DNA of 64,000 nt from Ahaetulla prasina (Eukaryota; Chordata; Lepidosauria; Squamata; Colubridae): NCBI RefSeq assembly GCF_028640845.1, contig NC_080542.1:149357298-149421297 (forward strand), given 5' to 3'. The notes under the pieces were generated by a model. The model was not told where the DNA came from. It saw only the letters and a list, made by a program, of their open reading frames with translations, and did not search any database. The position numbers were made by a program, and so were the translations under genes. Shown here piece after piece: positions 1-13,500 of the stretch (position 1 is the first letter of the stretch; the number at the start of each line of letters is the position of its first letter).

Positions 1-372
1 CCTCATCAGTCAACAGCTGTGCTGAATTACCAACAGTCTATCAAGGACTTAGACGGCGATGGCTGGGCAGCACAAGTAAACGTCAGCCAACCACTTAACA
101 GCCAGACAGCCACACACCTCAGTCAACAACTAAAAAGCCTCACAAACAACTGACGCCATCTAAATACCGCATCTGGAACAGCGTACACTTTGCTAGAGAG
201 AAGGATCAGCCTGTGGATCGGCTCCAGCACGAATGTGAGAATTCGGAAGATAAAACCTCCAGGTGACTGGTGACCGACCCAGATTGGATCCCACAACTAA
301 TCAAACAGCCATCAATTGAGGACTATCCAGAAAAGGTGAGCTTTCACTTATATGATACTGGTCCAAGCTCAC
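1..372. other. Intron sequence, no recognised feature
   Basis: Unassigned intron of SSPO to the left of the last exon. No exon, clear repeat family or RNA was recognised. Confidence 0.5.
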
Positions 373-596
373 CTGGGCACTCTTCTGGATTCCGGCACAG
401 TCTGTGCTGCTCACCACCACCGGCACATCCCTGGCCTCCATTTTGTGGGGGCGGATTGCTGCATTCCCGGAAACGGTACTGGACACCCTCCCCACAAGTC
501 TGGCTGCAGGGAGACCATCGTCCCCAGCTGGACCACCCACCGTCCAGGCGGCACCAGGAGTCTGCCCGGCACTGCAAGTGCCCATCTACACAGGTG
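373..596 (-). CDS. SSPO: SSPO exon: TIL tail fused to a TSP1 repeat (last in window)
   Basis: 224 bp, phase 2 to 1, acceptor TTCTCAG, donor GTGAGC. Begins [10 protein letters not shown], the TIL tail, and runs straight into [19 protein letters not shown]. Ends E-E-C-P-G. Here tail and TSP1 share one exon; elsewhere they are separate. The gene continues left of the window. Confidence 0.9.
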
Positions 597-3500
597 CTGA
601 GAAGGAGAGAGGTTCGGTCAGTGATTTTATTTCGGAGAAATGCAAAACCTGGCCAATTTTGGTTGGACACTCCCTGCCATTGTATACTCACCAGTTTTGG
701 CAGGGTGCGTAGATGGTCTCCCCGGGCTGAGCGTACTCCCATTTGGGAAGCCCCAACCAGGAGGAGATGTTCCGCTCTTCGGGGACACCTGTGTGCAAGA
801 GATGTGTGTGTTAGGTCCGAAGAACCAACACTGACGCGTGGCATTACTTCTGAGCAGTTATTTTATGGCTGCGCACCCGAAGACTGAATATTGCCAGACT
901 AAAGCAATTACCTGCAATAGCTATAGATGTCTATGGAGATTCTAACTATAGATATACTCTGAGAACCACTAAAGGAGAATCTTTGTAGCTCAGGGATGAA
1001 ATGAGGGGTCTTTGGGGTTTTCTGAGCTGGATGGTTTTTTTGCAGATGTTTCATGATCCAAGTAGGGAACCTCACCAGTGCTAGAAGGGAGGGGGCTCTG
1101 CAGAGAGGAGGAGGAGGAGGAGGGAGAAGTAGAGGTGGTGGGGGAAGAGGAGGAGGAGGATGATCGGGTCCTTGGTACCCTCTGAGCTTTTTTATTATTC
1201 AAAAAGTTTTACAAAATTTTTTTCCCCCTCCCCCCCCTCCCCTCCCTTCACAACCCCCCCCCCCGACTTCCCGGAACGGGCACAAGGTATAGTTAAAATA
1301 AAACAAACATATGCTAAAAATTTTCATCCCAACTTAATTATACCCCTACAATCATCAATTCCTAACTTCCCCCAAAAACAATCAAAAAATAATACATCAT
1401 AATCATTCAAAAACAGTCTGATAACTCTTAGTCTGATATCTACGTTGAATATAGTCAATCCATTTTTTCCATTCCTTTAAGTATCTTTCTTGCGTATTGT
1501 CTTTCAAAAAGGCTGATATCTTCGCCATCTCAGCCAAATTGGCAACTTTCAATATCCATTCTTCTATTGTAGGTACTTCTTTTTTCTTCCAATATTGTCC
1601 TATTAGTAATCTTGCTGCAGTTATTAGATTTAAAATCAATTTAGTCTCAATTACTGTACAATCCGTAATAATTCCCAACAAAAAAAATTGCGGCAGGAAC
1701 TTTATCTTCTTTTCAGAACATTTTGTAAAATCCACCAAATTTTTATCCAAAAGGCCTTTATGTCCTTACAAGTCCACCAAATGTGAAAATATGTAGCGTC
1801 ATCACAATTACATCTCCAACATTTTGCTTGCATATCTGGATACATACACGATAATTTTTTAGGATCTAAATGCAATCTATAAAACATTTTATAAAAATTT
1901 TCCCTCAGATTCTGTGCCTGCGTGAATTTAACATTTCTAACCCAAATTTGTTCCCAAGTTTCCAATAATATTGGCTCCTGAAAATTTTGTGCCCACTTTA
2001 TCATACAGTCCTTTACCAAGTCCCTTTCGGAATCTATTTCAAGTAACACATTATACAATCTCTTTATATGCTCCTGAGACTGATTTCTAATTTGCTTTAC
2101 CAAATTTCCCTCGTTCTGCTCTATACCAATTTTCTGATCTCCCTTCCATCTAGCACGTAGTTGCTCATATTGAAACCAAGTATAATTTTTCCCTTCCTCT
2201 CTTAATACTTGCAGAGATTTTAACTGCAAATTACCTCTTTCAGTATACAAAAGATCTTTATATGTAATCATTTCCTGATTCTGTTCTATATTTATATTCT
2301 CTATTGTATGTCTAGGACTTGCCCATATAGGAACCTTATAATTTAGTTTATAAGAGTATTTTTTCCAAACACGCAGAAGAGCAGTTCTTAGCACATGATT
2401 TTTAAAGGCCTTATCCACTTTTTTGTCATAAATTAAATATGCATGCCATCCATATAGCAAATCATAACCTTCTATATTCAAAATTCTGTCCTCTGTTAAA
2501 TTAAACCAATCACTTATTGCAGAGAGAGCAGCTGCTTCATAATATAATTTAAAATTAGGCATTTTAAACCTCCCTTTCCGAGAATCTTGAATTATTTTCA
2601 TTTTAACCCTAGCTTTTTACCTTCCCATATAAATTTGTTAATTCCTTCTGCCATTCCTCAAGATTCTTATCTTTCTTAATTATTGGTATCATCTGAAAGA
2701 GGAATAAAAATCTAGGTAAAACATTCATTTTAATAGCAGCAATTCTCCCCAGCAAAGATAATTGCAATTTTTTCCAAACAATCAACTCCTTCTGAACTTT
2801 TTGCCATAAAACCTCATAGTTATTCTTATACAATTTCACATTTGACGATGTAATATAAACCCCTAAGTACTTAACCTTCTTTACAATTTCAAATCCTGTT
2901 ATTTCCTCTAGTTTTTCTTTCTGTTGTCTGTTGTATTTTTTATTATCACTTTTGTCTTTTTCTGATTTTTTCTGATTTACCTTAAACCCTGAAACCTTCC
3001 CATATTGATCAATTATTTCCAACAAAGATTTACTAGAATTTATAGGGTTTGTTAAAGTAAACACCAGGTCATCTGCAAAAGCTCTTAGCTTATATTCATG
3101 TTGTCTAACTCTAATTCCCTCTATCTCCTTTACTTCTCGTATTTTATCCAATAATGGTTCTAGAGTTAAAATAAACAATAATGGTGATAAAGGACATCCC
3201 TGTCTTGTTCCTTTCGCAATCTTAAACCCTCTGAGCTTTTTTGTTTTCTTGGAGACATTTCATGACCCAACTAGGTAATATCATCATAGTTAAAAGGCAC
3301 TGTATATAAACAGAGATCAAACCCTCCTCCCTTCCAGCACTGATGATGTTCCCTAGTTGGGTCATCAAACATCTGCAAGGAAACCACCAAGCTCAGAGAG
3401 CACCCAGGACCCCACAGTTCTCCTCCTCCTCCTCCTCCTCCTCCTCCTCTTCCTCCTCCCCAATCCCCAGTCCGTGGGCTGGCACCGGTCTGCAGCATGC

Positions 3501-6500
3501 CAGAAACCAGTCCACGCAACAAGCGAAGGCCGATCCATTGGATGCAGGGAGCACACAAAACCATGCGTCCCCTGGTCCGCGGAAAATCCTGTCTCTACAG
3601 AACAGGTCCCCAGGCCCAAAAGGTTGAAGAGCGCCGCTGTGGGGGAAGCTCCATGGGCATCTGGACTCACCCAGCCAGGGCATCTGGTACTTGCAGCGGC
3701 ACCAAGAGGGTGCCACGCACACGCCGTCCTGGAGCAGCTGCCCATCCGGGCAGGCACAAGCGTGTTGGCAGCCAGGACTCTCCACGCAGGTGGCATCGGG
3801 CTGCTGGTCCTCACAGGTGCGCGGACACGGCTTGCCACAGGGGAACGACACCTGGCCACCTTGGCAGTCTGAGGAGACACAAGACGTTAACCCTACCAAC
3901 CCCCCCCCTCTTGTGTTCATCTCGGGTCCGGTCTCCCCCACCAGAGGGTGCTGAGGAGGAGGGAGAGGGGACAATTCCACCTGCGTGGCTAGGACACACA
4001 CAAAAGTGCCCAGCTTCATTTGCATGCACCCACTGCGCATGCAAATGGAATGCACTGGCCTGCCACTTCTGTGGCCCGGTTCCGAATGGGTCACGGCCCA
4101 GTAGTGGGCTGCGGCCCTTGGCTTGGAGACCCCTAGTTTATTATTCTGTGGCTTCCTCAAAGTTCCCCAAAGGAACTCAAAGGATAAAAACTCGAAATGA
4201 GATTGAGCAACCATTTGTTTTAGAACACGTGTGTCAATCTCGCCACGTCATGTTGCCGTCACGTGACGTTTCATGATGTTTCTCCCATTTGCGGAGCTGG
4301 GGAGGGCGTGGCCCGTGCCTGTGGGCCACCAGTTTAGCACCCCTGTTCTAGAATGTATCAGGTTTTCTGCTTGAACTGAGGGTCAGACTAGAAGACCTCC
4401 AAGGTCCCTTCCAACTCTGTGAAGTAAGACTGTCGCAACAGAAGCTGTCAATCAAAGGTTGAGCTGGACATGGGGGCGGGGTGGGGCGCTGCATGAAGAC
4501 ATCCTGGGTTTTCCTTGCTTGCACCCCCATTCCGAGAATCTTGAATTATTTTCATTTTAACCCTAGCTTTTTTACCTTCCCATATAAATTTATTAATTCC
4601 CTTCTGCCATTCCTCAAGATTCTTATCTTTCTTAATTATTGGTATCATCTGAAAGAGGAATAAAAATCTAGGTAAAACATTCATTTTAATAGCAGCAATT
4701 CTCCCAGCAAAGATAATTGCAATTTTTCCAAACAATCAACTCCTTCTGAACTTTTGCCATAAAACCTCATAGTTATTCTTATACAATTTCACATTTGACG
4801 ATGTAATATAAACCCCTAAGTACTTAACCTTCTTTACAATTTCAAATCCTGTTATTTCCTCTAGTTTTTCTTTCTGTTGTCTGGCCATATTTTTTATTAT
4901 CACTTTTGTCTTTTTCTGATTTACCTTAAACCCTGAAACATTCCCATATTGATCAATTATTTCCAACAAAGATTTACTAGAATTTATAGGGTTTGTTAAA
5001 GTAATCACCAAATCATCTGCAAAAGCTCTTAACTTATATTCATACTGTCTAACTCTAATTCCCTCTATCTCCTTTACTTCTCGTATTTTATCCAATAATG
5101 GTTCTAGAGTTAAAATAAACAATAATGGTGATAAAGGACATCCCTGTCTTGTTCCTTTCGCAATCTTAAACCTCTGAGCTTTTTTGTTTTCTTGGAGACA
5201 TTTCATGACCCAACTAGGTAATATCATCATAGTTAAAAGGCACTGTATATAAACAGAGATCAAACCCCCCTCCCTTCCAGCACTGATGATGTTCCCTAGT
5301 TGGGTCATCAAACATCTGCAAGGAAACCACCAAGCTCAGAGAGCACCCAGGACCCCACAGTTCTCCTCCTCCTCCTCCTCCTCCTCCTCCTCTTCCTCCT
5401 CCCCAATCCCCAGTCCGTGGGCTGGCACCGGTCTGCGGCATGCCAGAAACCAGTCCACGCAACAAGCGAAGGCCGATCCATTGGATGCAGGGAGCACACA
5501 AAACCATGCGTCCCCTGGTCCGCGGAAAATCTTGTCTCTACAGAACAGGTCCCCAGGCCCAAAAGGTTGAAGAGCGCCGCTGTGGGGGAAGCTCCATGGG
5601 CATCTGGACTCACCCAGCCAGGGCATCTGGTACTTGCAGCGGCACCAAGAGGGTGCCACGCACATGCCGTCCTGGAGCAGCTGCCCATCCGGGCAGGCAC
5701 AAGCGTGTTGGCAGCCAGGACTCTCCACGCAGGTGGCATCGGGCTGCTGGTCCTCACAGGTGCGCGGACACGGCTTGCCACAGGGGAACGACACCTGGCC
5801 ACCTTGGCAGTCTGAGGAGACACAAGACGTTAACCCTACCAACCCCCCCCCTCTTGTGTTCATCTCGGGTCCGGTCTCCCCCACCAGAGGGTGCTGAGGA
5901 GGAGGGAGAGGGGACAATTCCGCCTGCGTGGCTAGGACACACACAAAAGTGCCCAGCTTCATTTGCAAGAGCGGTGGGCATGCACACCCACTGCGCATGC
6001 AAATGGAATGCACTGGCTTGCCACTTCTGTGGCCCGGTTCCGAATGGGTCACGGCCCAGTAGTGGGCTGCGGCCCTTGGCTTGGAGACCCCTAGTTTATT
6101 ATTCTGTGGCTTCCTCAAAGTTCCCCAAAGGAACTCAAAGGATAAAAACTCGAAATGAGATTGAGCAACCATTTGTTTTAGAACACGTGTGTCAATCTCG
6201 CCACGTCATGTTGCCGTCACGTGACATTTCATGATGTTTCTCCCATTTGCGGAGCTGGGGAGGGCGTGGCCCGTGCCTGTGGGCCACCAGTTTAGCACCC
6301 CTGTTCTAGAATGTATCAGGTTTTCTGCTTGAACTGAGGGTCAGACTAGAAGACCTCCAAGGTCCCTTCCAACTCTGTGAAGTAAGACTGTCGCAACAGA
6401 AGCTGTCAATCAAAGGTTGAGCTGGACATGGGGGCGGGGGTGGGGGCGCTGCATGAAGACATCCCTGGGTTTTCCTTGCTTGCACCCCCATTCCGCCAGC

Positions 6501-7538
6501 AAGCTTGATCCTCCCTTCTCAGTTCTGTCAGACAGTCCTCGACATACAACAGTTCATTTAGTGACCATTCAAAATTACAATGACACCAAAAAGAGTAACT
6601 TAGGACTCTTTTTCACACTTACAACCGTTACAGCTTCCCCGGGGTCACGCGATCCAAATTCAGATGCGTAAATAACTAATTTAGGGACTGCATGGATTTA
6701 CTTAACAACCGTTAAGTGGGGGGCTAAACCCACCAAACAACAGAAATTTTGGCACTCAGTTGCGGTTGTAATTTGAGGACTGCCTGTATTGACCAAGTCA
6801 ACCGCCCGTTCCCTCACTGTATTGCCAGTTGCACAGCACCAGGTGCAAAAAGCGCTATGTTTCTCTCCGAATTCCTCAACACAGTACAGCGTTGTGGGAC
6901 GCCTTCAGCTCCTCCTGACTTTCCCCCACCCCGCCAAAGCTGCTCCTCACCATCGCAGGCGGTAACTCCATCGTGGCACTGCCGGCTTTGGTGAGCTTCT
7001 CCGAGACACGCCGTACCACCGAACCGAGCCGGGGGATTGTTGCATTCCCTAGTCCTTGTCGACACGCCATGGCAGGCGTTGCAGGGAGACCAGACGCTCC
7101 ACGAGGACCAGCCGCCATTGACTGCAAGAGCACGGGAGGGACGTTTGATAAAGCCGCAGTGGCTGGTAGCCACCCCCAATATGTACAGGTAGTCCTCGTT
7201 TAGTGACCGTTCACAGTTATGACATATAAAAATATGAGCAGTGACTGCGTTTACGACCTCTGCAGGTCTCTTAAGCACAGGAAAGTCAAAATCAGATCGT
7301 AAGCCCCCTTAGTGACTGCTTGGCCTAGCGACCACTTTGTTTAGTGACCAAATTGTCAATCCCAGTTGTGGTTGCTCAGTGAGGACTATACATCTTCGTA
7401 TGTTTTCAGGGTTTCTGGAGCGGCCTCAGCAGATCTGGAATTTGGGGTTGTGTACAAGTTTGGTTTAGTGGTTAAGGTGCCAGGTTAGAAACCGGGAGGC
7501 TGTGAGTTCTAGTCCTGCCTTAGACATGAAAACAGGCA

Positions 7539-7571
<33 letters not shown>

Positions 7572-10500
7572 GGGATAGATAGCTAGAGCCTCCATTTCAA
7601 GGCTCTCACCTGGGCAGAAACTGGTCACAAGACATGCTCTTCTCTGCAGCTGGACCCCACTGTCTCCGTGATACTCCTGGACCTCCTCGCACTCACGGCC
7701 TCCATTCTGGGGCTTGGGGCAGCTGCAAGTCCGGTAGCGAGTCACCATCTCACTGCCACAGGTCCGGGAACAGGGGCTCCACGGTGCCCAGTCACACCAA
7801 CCGCCCGCCACTGGAGGGGGAGCAAAAAAGATCTGTGTTTTCCTTCTCTTCTCCTTCTCCTCCTTCTCTTCCCTTCTCCTCTTCCTCTTTATCTTCCCCT
7901 CCACCTCCTCCTCTTTCCTCCTCCTCCTCTCAGCAAACCTCACTCCTTTCTAGCCCTGATGATGTTACCTAGACAGGTCATGAAACTGTCTAAGCCCTGC
8001 ACCCCTCCAGCGTTCCTCTCAGTGCAGGGACTCTGCCTCCCAGCTATTTCCTGCGCCATCCAGCCCGGACCCTCATGCCTCCCACCCACCCAGTTTGGGG
8101 GACTCACCTGAACAGGCCTGGTTGGTGCAAACCAGCTTCCCATCAGAGCAGGTACTGGGGGGAAGGAAAGGGGGATCAGATGAGACGCCCTGTTGGAATC
8201 GGAAGGGACGCCCCAGTAACGACTCTCCCTCCGCTCAGCTGGGCCCTCGCCTCCTGTCTGGCTTACCAATTGTTGCAACCATCGGCATGGGGCACGACTT
8301 CTCCCGGCGGGTGCCGTCGACCAGTGCGCAGGTCTAAACAGGTGCAGCTCGGTTTTTCCACGCAGGCCGACCTGTTCCCATGCAAGACTTTCCCCCCAGT
8401 GCAGTAGCAGCCCGGTTCACATGCCCACGCACAGTGCTGGGGGTAGAGGGGAGGGGACGTGGAGAGAGAAATGGCAGGGAGGGGAGGGCGTGGGAATGAG
8501 AATGGCCCGCAGACCGAATGCCCCATGGGCCGAGGCCTATTAGGTCTCAAATGAGGTGTGGGAAGAATTCATCGATTTTATAACTTTGTTAGAAATGAAT
8601 GATGCAGTGGCCTCACAATCAAAAACTCCGCATTGGTGACAGGAAGGGCATCCGGCCAGTAAACACTCAGCTCCATTCAGTTGCCCCAACTCCATCCCGC
8701 AAGGGATTGCAGAGTCATTAAACGACGAAGAAGAACTCATAACGTTGACGCACTGAAGACGCCAGGAGTTTGAGGCTAGATGCCCTCTGAAGGTCCCCGA
8801 CTCCATATCCCATCCTGCGTTCATTGTACCGGGGCTGAGAGCCCCTTGGCCAAAAGAAGAGGTAGGTGGGTGGGTGGGTCTTTTGGGGGGAGGTCCCAGA
8901 GCTGCGAGGGAAATGGGCTTACCGTGAAGTCGTCACAAGAGCGAGGACAGGGTGGGCCACAGCGGCTGTAAGCCGAGTCTTCCAGAACGGAACAGTCCAA
9001 GTCTGGCGGAAAAGGGGGTGTAAAAAAGAGAAAAAAACAATGAGAAAGAACTCCCCCCCCCCCGAATATTTTCATCCCTGCCCTTCTCTCCCACAGTCCA
9101 AAGGGGAGGGGCTTTCCTGCTGTATTGGAGAGACACCCCCTGAATCCTCAGTGAGACCCCCAGTTTCACCCCCCACCCCACCCCGTGAGCACCAGAAAGA
9201 CCCTCCCGTTGTTGCTTTCAGGCGGTCCTCGACTTACAACCATTTGTTTAGTAACTGAAATTCCAACAGCATGGAGAAAAAACATTATTCATGACCGTTT
9301 TCACATTTTTTAAAAATTTATTTATTTCGTCACAACATTATATATAAACACATATAATGAAAGAAAAACGGTAGGCACTTTCAGAATTCAAACACCTGGC
9401 AATTGTCTAGAGTCCCAGAGGTCATGTGATCCACCCCTTTTTTGCGACCTCCTGACTGGCCAAGTCAACGGGGAAGCGTGATTCGTTTAACGACCGTCGG
9501 GCTGACTTCAGCACAGTCGGGATTCACTGAATGACCAGGAGCAAAAAAGGTCATGAAAGGGGGACAAAGTCACTTAACAACTGGTGATGCGCTTAATAAC
9601 GGTATTACTGACTTCACCACTGGGGGTGGGATTCACTTAACGACCGTAGCAAGAAACATTGTTAAATGGGTCAAAACTCACTTAACAACTGGGAAAGCTA
9701 GATTCACTTTGTGACCATGTTACAGACTTAACAACTAGAGTGATTCACTTAATGACCATGGCATGAAAAGTCATTAAATGGGACAAAACTCACTTAACAA
9801 CTGGGAAAGCCAGATTCGCTTTACGACTGTGTTGCTGGGGAAGGGAGATTCATTTAATGACCATTTTAGTGACATAATGGCGGGGATTGCCGGAAGAACC
9901 GGGGCCAGGAAGGTTGTACAATGAGGCTGAACTTAACCACTGTCTCGTTTAGTGATGGAAACTTCAGGCTCAATTGTGGCCGAATGTCGAGGATGAGCTG
10001 GCATCTCCCCTAAAACGGTATCTAACTTAAAATAGGAGATTAAGTTCCAGTTCTCATTGAGAAGGGCATTTTGGATGATCAGCCTACCTCGCAGGATTAA
10101 CCAAGTCAGCCAGAAAACCCGATTTCAAATAACTTGGAGGGGGTGAAGGAGCTGTGAGGCAGCCCAGCTCCAGCTTGTCCTCAACTTAACGACCAGAATT
10201 GACATTGCTAAGCGAGACCTTTGTCTCCCATTCTATGCCTTTATTTTTGGCTTCTGTGAACTCTCCAGTTGTTCGCTCAGCTGCTTGACAAAGTCCAGGG
10301 GGAATCTGACAACCCCAGGGACACTGTGACCGTCATAACTGTGAGTCCGTGGCCAAACGTCCCGAAGCTCAACGGCGTGGACATGGGGACGCTGTGACGG
10401 TCGGTAAGTGTGACAAACTAAGTCCTAAGTCGATTTTTTTTGGGGTTTTTTTGGCTAGTTTTGTGGCTGGTCACTAAATGAAGCATTCGCTGTAAGTCGA

Positions 10501-13500
10501 GGACGAGCTGTTTCCAACCTTGCTGATTTTCCTCCACTTACCTGGACAAGGGTTCAAGTGGCAGGGCTCCACCTGAGTGGGCGGTCCCTCGCAGTAGTCT
10601 CCGCCTCCTCGGGGGGCGGGGCTGTCGCAGGCTCGGCTCCGGCTCCGCAGGCCCCCCCCGCAGCTGACTGTGCAGGACGTCCAAGGACTCCAAAACCCCC
10701 AATCCCCAGGCCCTGCATAGAAGAGGCTTGGGTTACGGAATCACCAAAAGGGCCAAATCGCTCATTCACACCATACGCTAAAGGTGGAGGAGAGCAGCCA
10801 CCGTAGCTGTATGGGGTGATTATTTTGAGCGGCGGGTTGGACTAGATGACCTCCCGAGGTCCCTTCCAATTCAGTGATTCTGTTATTTTTGGCATATTCG
10901 GAAAATATCTGGCTAGTTGACCTTGGAGGTCTTCTAGTCAACCCCCTGCTCAAGCAGGAGACCCTGACAGAATCACAGAAGTGGAAGGGACCTCGGAGGT
11001 CATCTAGTCTGACTCCCTACTCAAGCAGGAGACCCCAAGAGATCAAAGGGACCTTGGAGGTCATCTAGTCTGACCATCAGCTCCAGCAGGAGACCCTTAC
11101 AGAACCACAGAGCTGGAAGGGACCTCAGAGGTCATCTAGTCCAACCCCCTGCTCAAGCAGGAGACCCTATGCCATTTCAGACAACGGACTGTCCGGTCTC
11201 TTCTGGGGAAGACCCCACCCCACCTTTGGGTGGGGAAGAGTTGGAGGGAGGGGAGCAGGACTTACGGGCACACGGCTGGAGCTGGCAGGCTTTGTCTTCG
11301 CGTTCCGGACCTAGGCAGGGCAATCCGATCCCGGAAGGGGCAGGATCCGTGCAGAAATGGTATCGGTTTTGTAGTCCCAGCCCGCAGGACGCCGAGCATT
11401 CACTCCAGGGGGTCCATTCAGACCACTGACCATTCACTGGCACGGGAGAAGAAAGGAAACCAGACATGGAGATCGGAACTTTGGATAATGCGGGGGGGGG
11501 GGGCTTTCGCCATGGATTATCCACCCCCTCCCTTGATAATGCACACTACTCAATTCAGGCAGGTACTTGGGCACCCAGGAGCAGAATAATGGAATGATGG
11601 AGTTGGAAGGGACCTTGGAGGTCATCTAGTCCAACCCCCTATTCAAGCAGGAGAGCCATACAAAATCATAGAATAACAGGGTCAGAGTTCATCTAGTCCA
11701 ACCACCCTACTCAAGTAGGAGAGCATGACAAAATCATAGAATAAGAGAGTTGGAAGGGACCTTGGAGGTCATCCAGTCCAACCCCCTTCTCTCCTCCTTC
11801 TCAGAATAACAGATTTGCAGAGGACTTTGGAAGTCTTCTATTCTGAGGCTGGACTAGAAGGCCTCCGAGGTCCCTCCCAGCTCTGTGACTCTGTATGGGT
11901 CTCCTGCTTGAGCAGGGGGTAAGTCGAGGATCATGAGTAAACATGTCAGAAGTTGAGGGTCTTCCTTACCATCGCCGCAGGTTTCCCGGCTGCAATTTGC
12001 CACCTGCCCACCGACGCAGGAACTGAGAAAGGAAGGAAATATCTGAATTACGCCACAGCAATGATGGGAGAAGAAGAAACAGCTGGACCAACAGGAGAAG
12101 CAGACTGACCAGTTCTCACAACCTTTAGCCACCGATTCACCGGGAGCATAGATCCTCCCCTCTACGGCACACGGGCAGGCCTCCGCCAGCACGCACATAT
12201 TGTTCTGGAAGGGGAGAAGAAGTTGCGTTAGGAACTGGAATGGGACAACTCACCGCAGACATCTCGTGGAGGACAATTCACCATGGCCAACTCGCCACAG
12301 CCAACTCGCCACAGCCAAGTGGCTGCAGTCAACTTACCACGACCAAATTGCCATAGCCAAGTCATCACAGCCAACTACCGTGTTTCCCTGAAAATGTGAC
12401 CTACTCTGAAACTAAGTCCTAGCTTTATTTTTTTACACATGCGCCCAATATAATCCTTAATTAAGACCCCACCCACTCCAGGGTGCACAGGTAAAAATTA
12501 AGCCTGGGTGGGGATAGGAGGGGAGGTGGCCCATTTCTCCTGCAACGGCAGGGCTTCTCCTGAAGGCCTCTGTTCCCAATAACGGAGCTCCAGCTGCAGA
12601 GACGCTCAGGAAAGCCTTGCTGGCTGCAGAAGAAGAAGCAGCTCCTGAAGGCCTCTGACAGTGGAAAGGAGGCAGGGGGAGACGTGCACAAGTCAGGTGA
12701 GTCAGTGGATGACATGCGCCCCCCCCCCAAGAATTAGACCTGGGTCCTTTTTTTTGGTGGCAAAAAAAAATATAAGACAGGGTCTTATTTTCGGGGAAAC
12801 ACAGTACCTGTAGTCACCACGACCAGTTTACCGCAGCCAACTAATCACAGCCAACTAGCTGCAGCCAACTCACTCTGGAACAATGTATCCCGGCCAATTC
12901 GCTGGAGGACAATTGAACAATTCAATTTAATGATTTCCAATCAATAAAAAATTGTTTTCATTTTGTCCTTCAGCTTTCATTCCATCCCTCCTTTTTGCAT
13001 CCTTTCTTGAACGACTATATTCCATCTTTCGTTTGATATTTGTGTAGCTCTTGTCCTGTGGTGAGCTGGCCATGGTGGGTTAATCATGGCCAGTTGGCTG
13101 TCATGTGTTGGCTGTGGTGGGCTAACCATGGCCAGTTGGTCTTGTTGAGTTGGCCATGGTGAGTTGGCCATGGTGAGTTGGATGTGGTGAGTTGACCATA
13201 GCCAGTTGGTCGTGATGAGTTGGCCATGTTGTGTTGGCCATATTGAGTTGGCCGTGTTGAGGAAACCATGGTCAGTTGGCTGTGGTGAGTTGGCCATGTT
13301 GAGTTGGCTGCGACGAATGGTCCTTGACTCTCGAGACACAAGGCTCCCCCTCTTCCAGGCACAGCTCCCTCCACTCTTGTGGCGCTAGTCCTCATGAAAC
13401 CAGCTCAGGTCGCACACCATCTAAGGAGTGGTTGTGCCCTCACCTGCCTTTCGCATGAGCTTTACAGGTGGGCAGAGATACAGTTTGGTGGTGCTGATCT

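Larger units (their letters stand above)
2581..4534. repeat. Tandem duplication, unit 1
   Basis: About 1954 bp: internal L1 segment, the inverted Penelope-like pair, (CTC)n, the SSPO TIL exon, a hAT-like remnant and a CR1 tail. Repeated in the same orientation at 4535-6495. Both breakpoints share ttccg. Confidence 0.9.
4535..6495. repeat. Tandem duplication, unit 2
   Basis: About 1961 bp, almost identical to unit 1. The clearest differences are a short insertion near 5969-5985, one exonic substitution and small indels in the L1 part. Confidence 0.9.

Noticed and set aside
3565..3670. Read-through of the TIL exon past GTGAGT as an extended exon
   Set aside because: The donor is strong, the extension has no TIL cysteine pattern, and the exon at 692-788 gives the proper continuation and phase.
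3343..4276. Plus-strand and alternative minus-strand frames across the TIL exon
   Set aside because: Shadows of the SSPO exon and (CTC)n repeat; only the minus-strand frame with splice sites fits a TIL domain.
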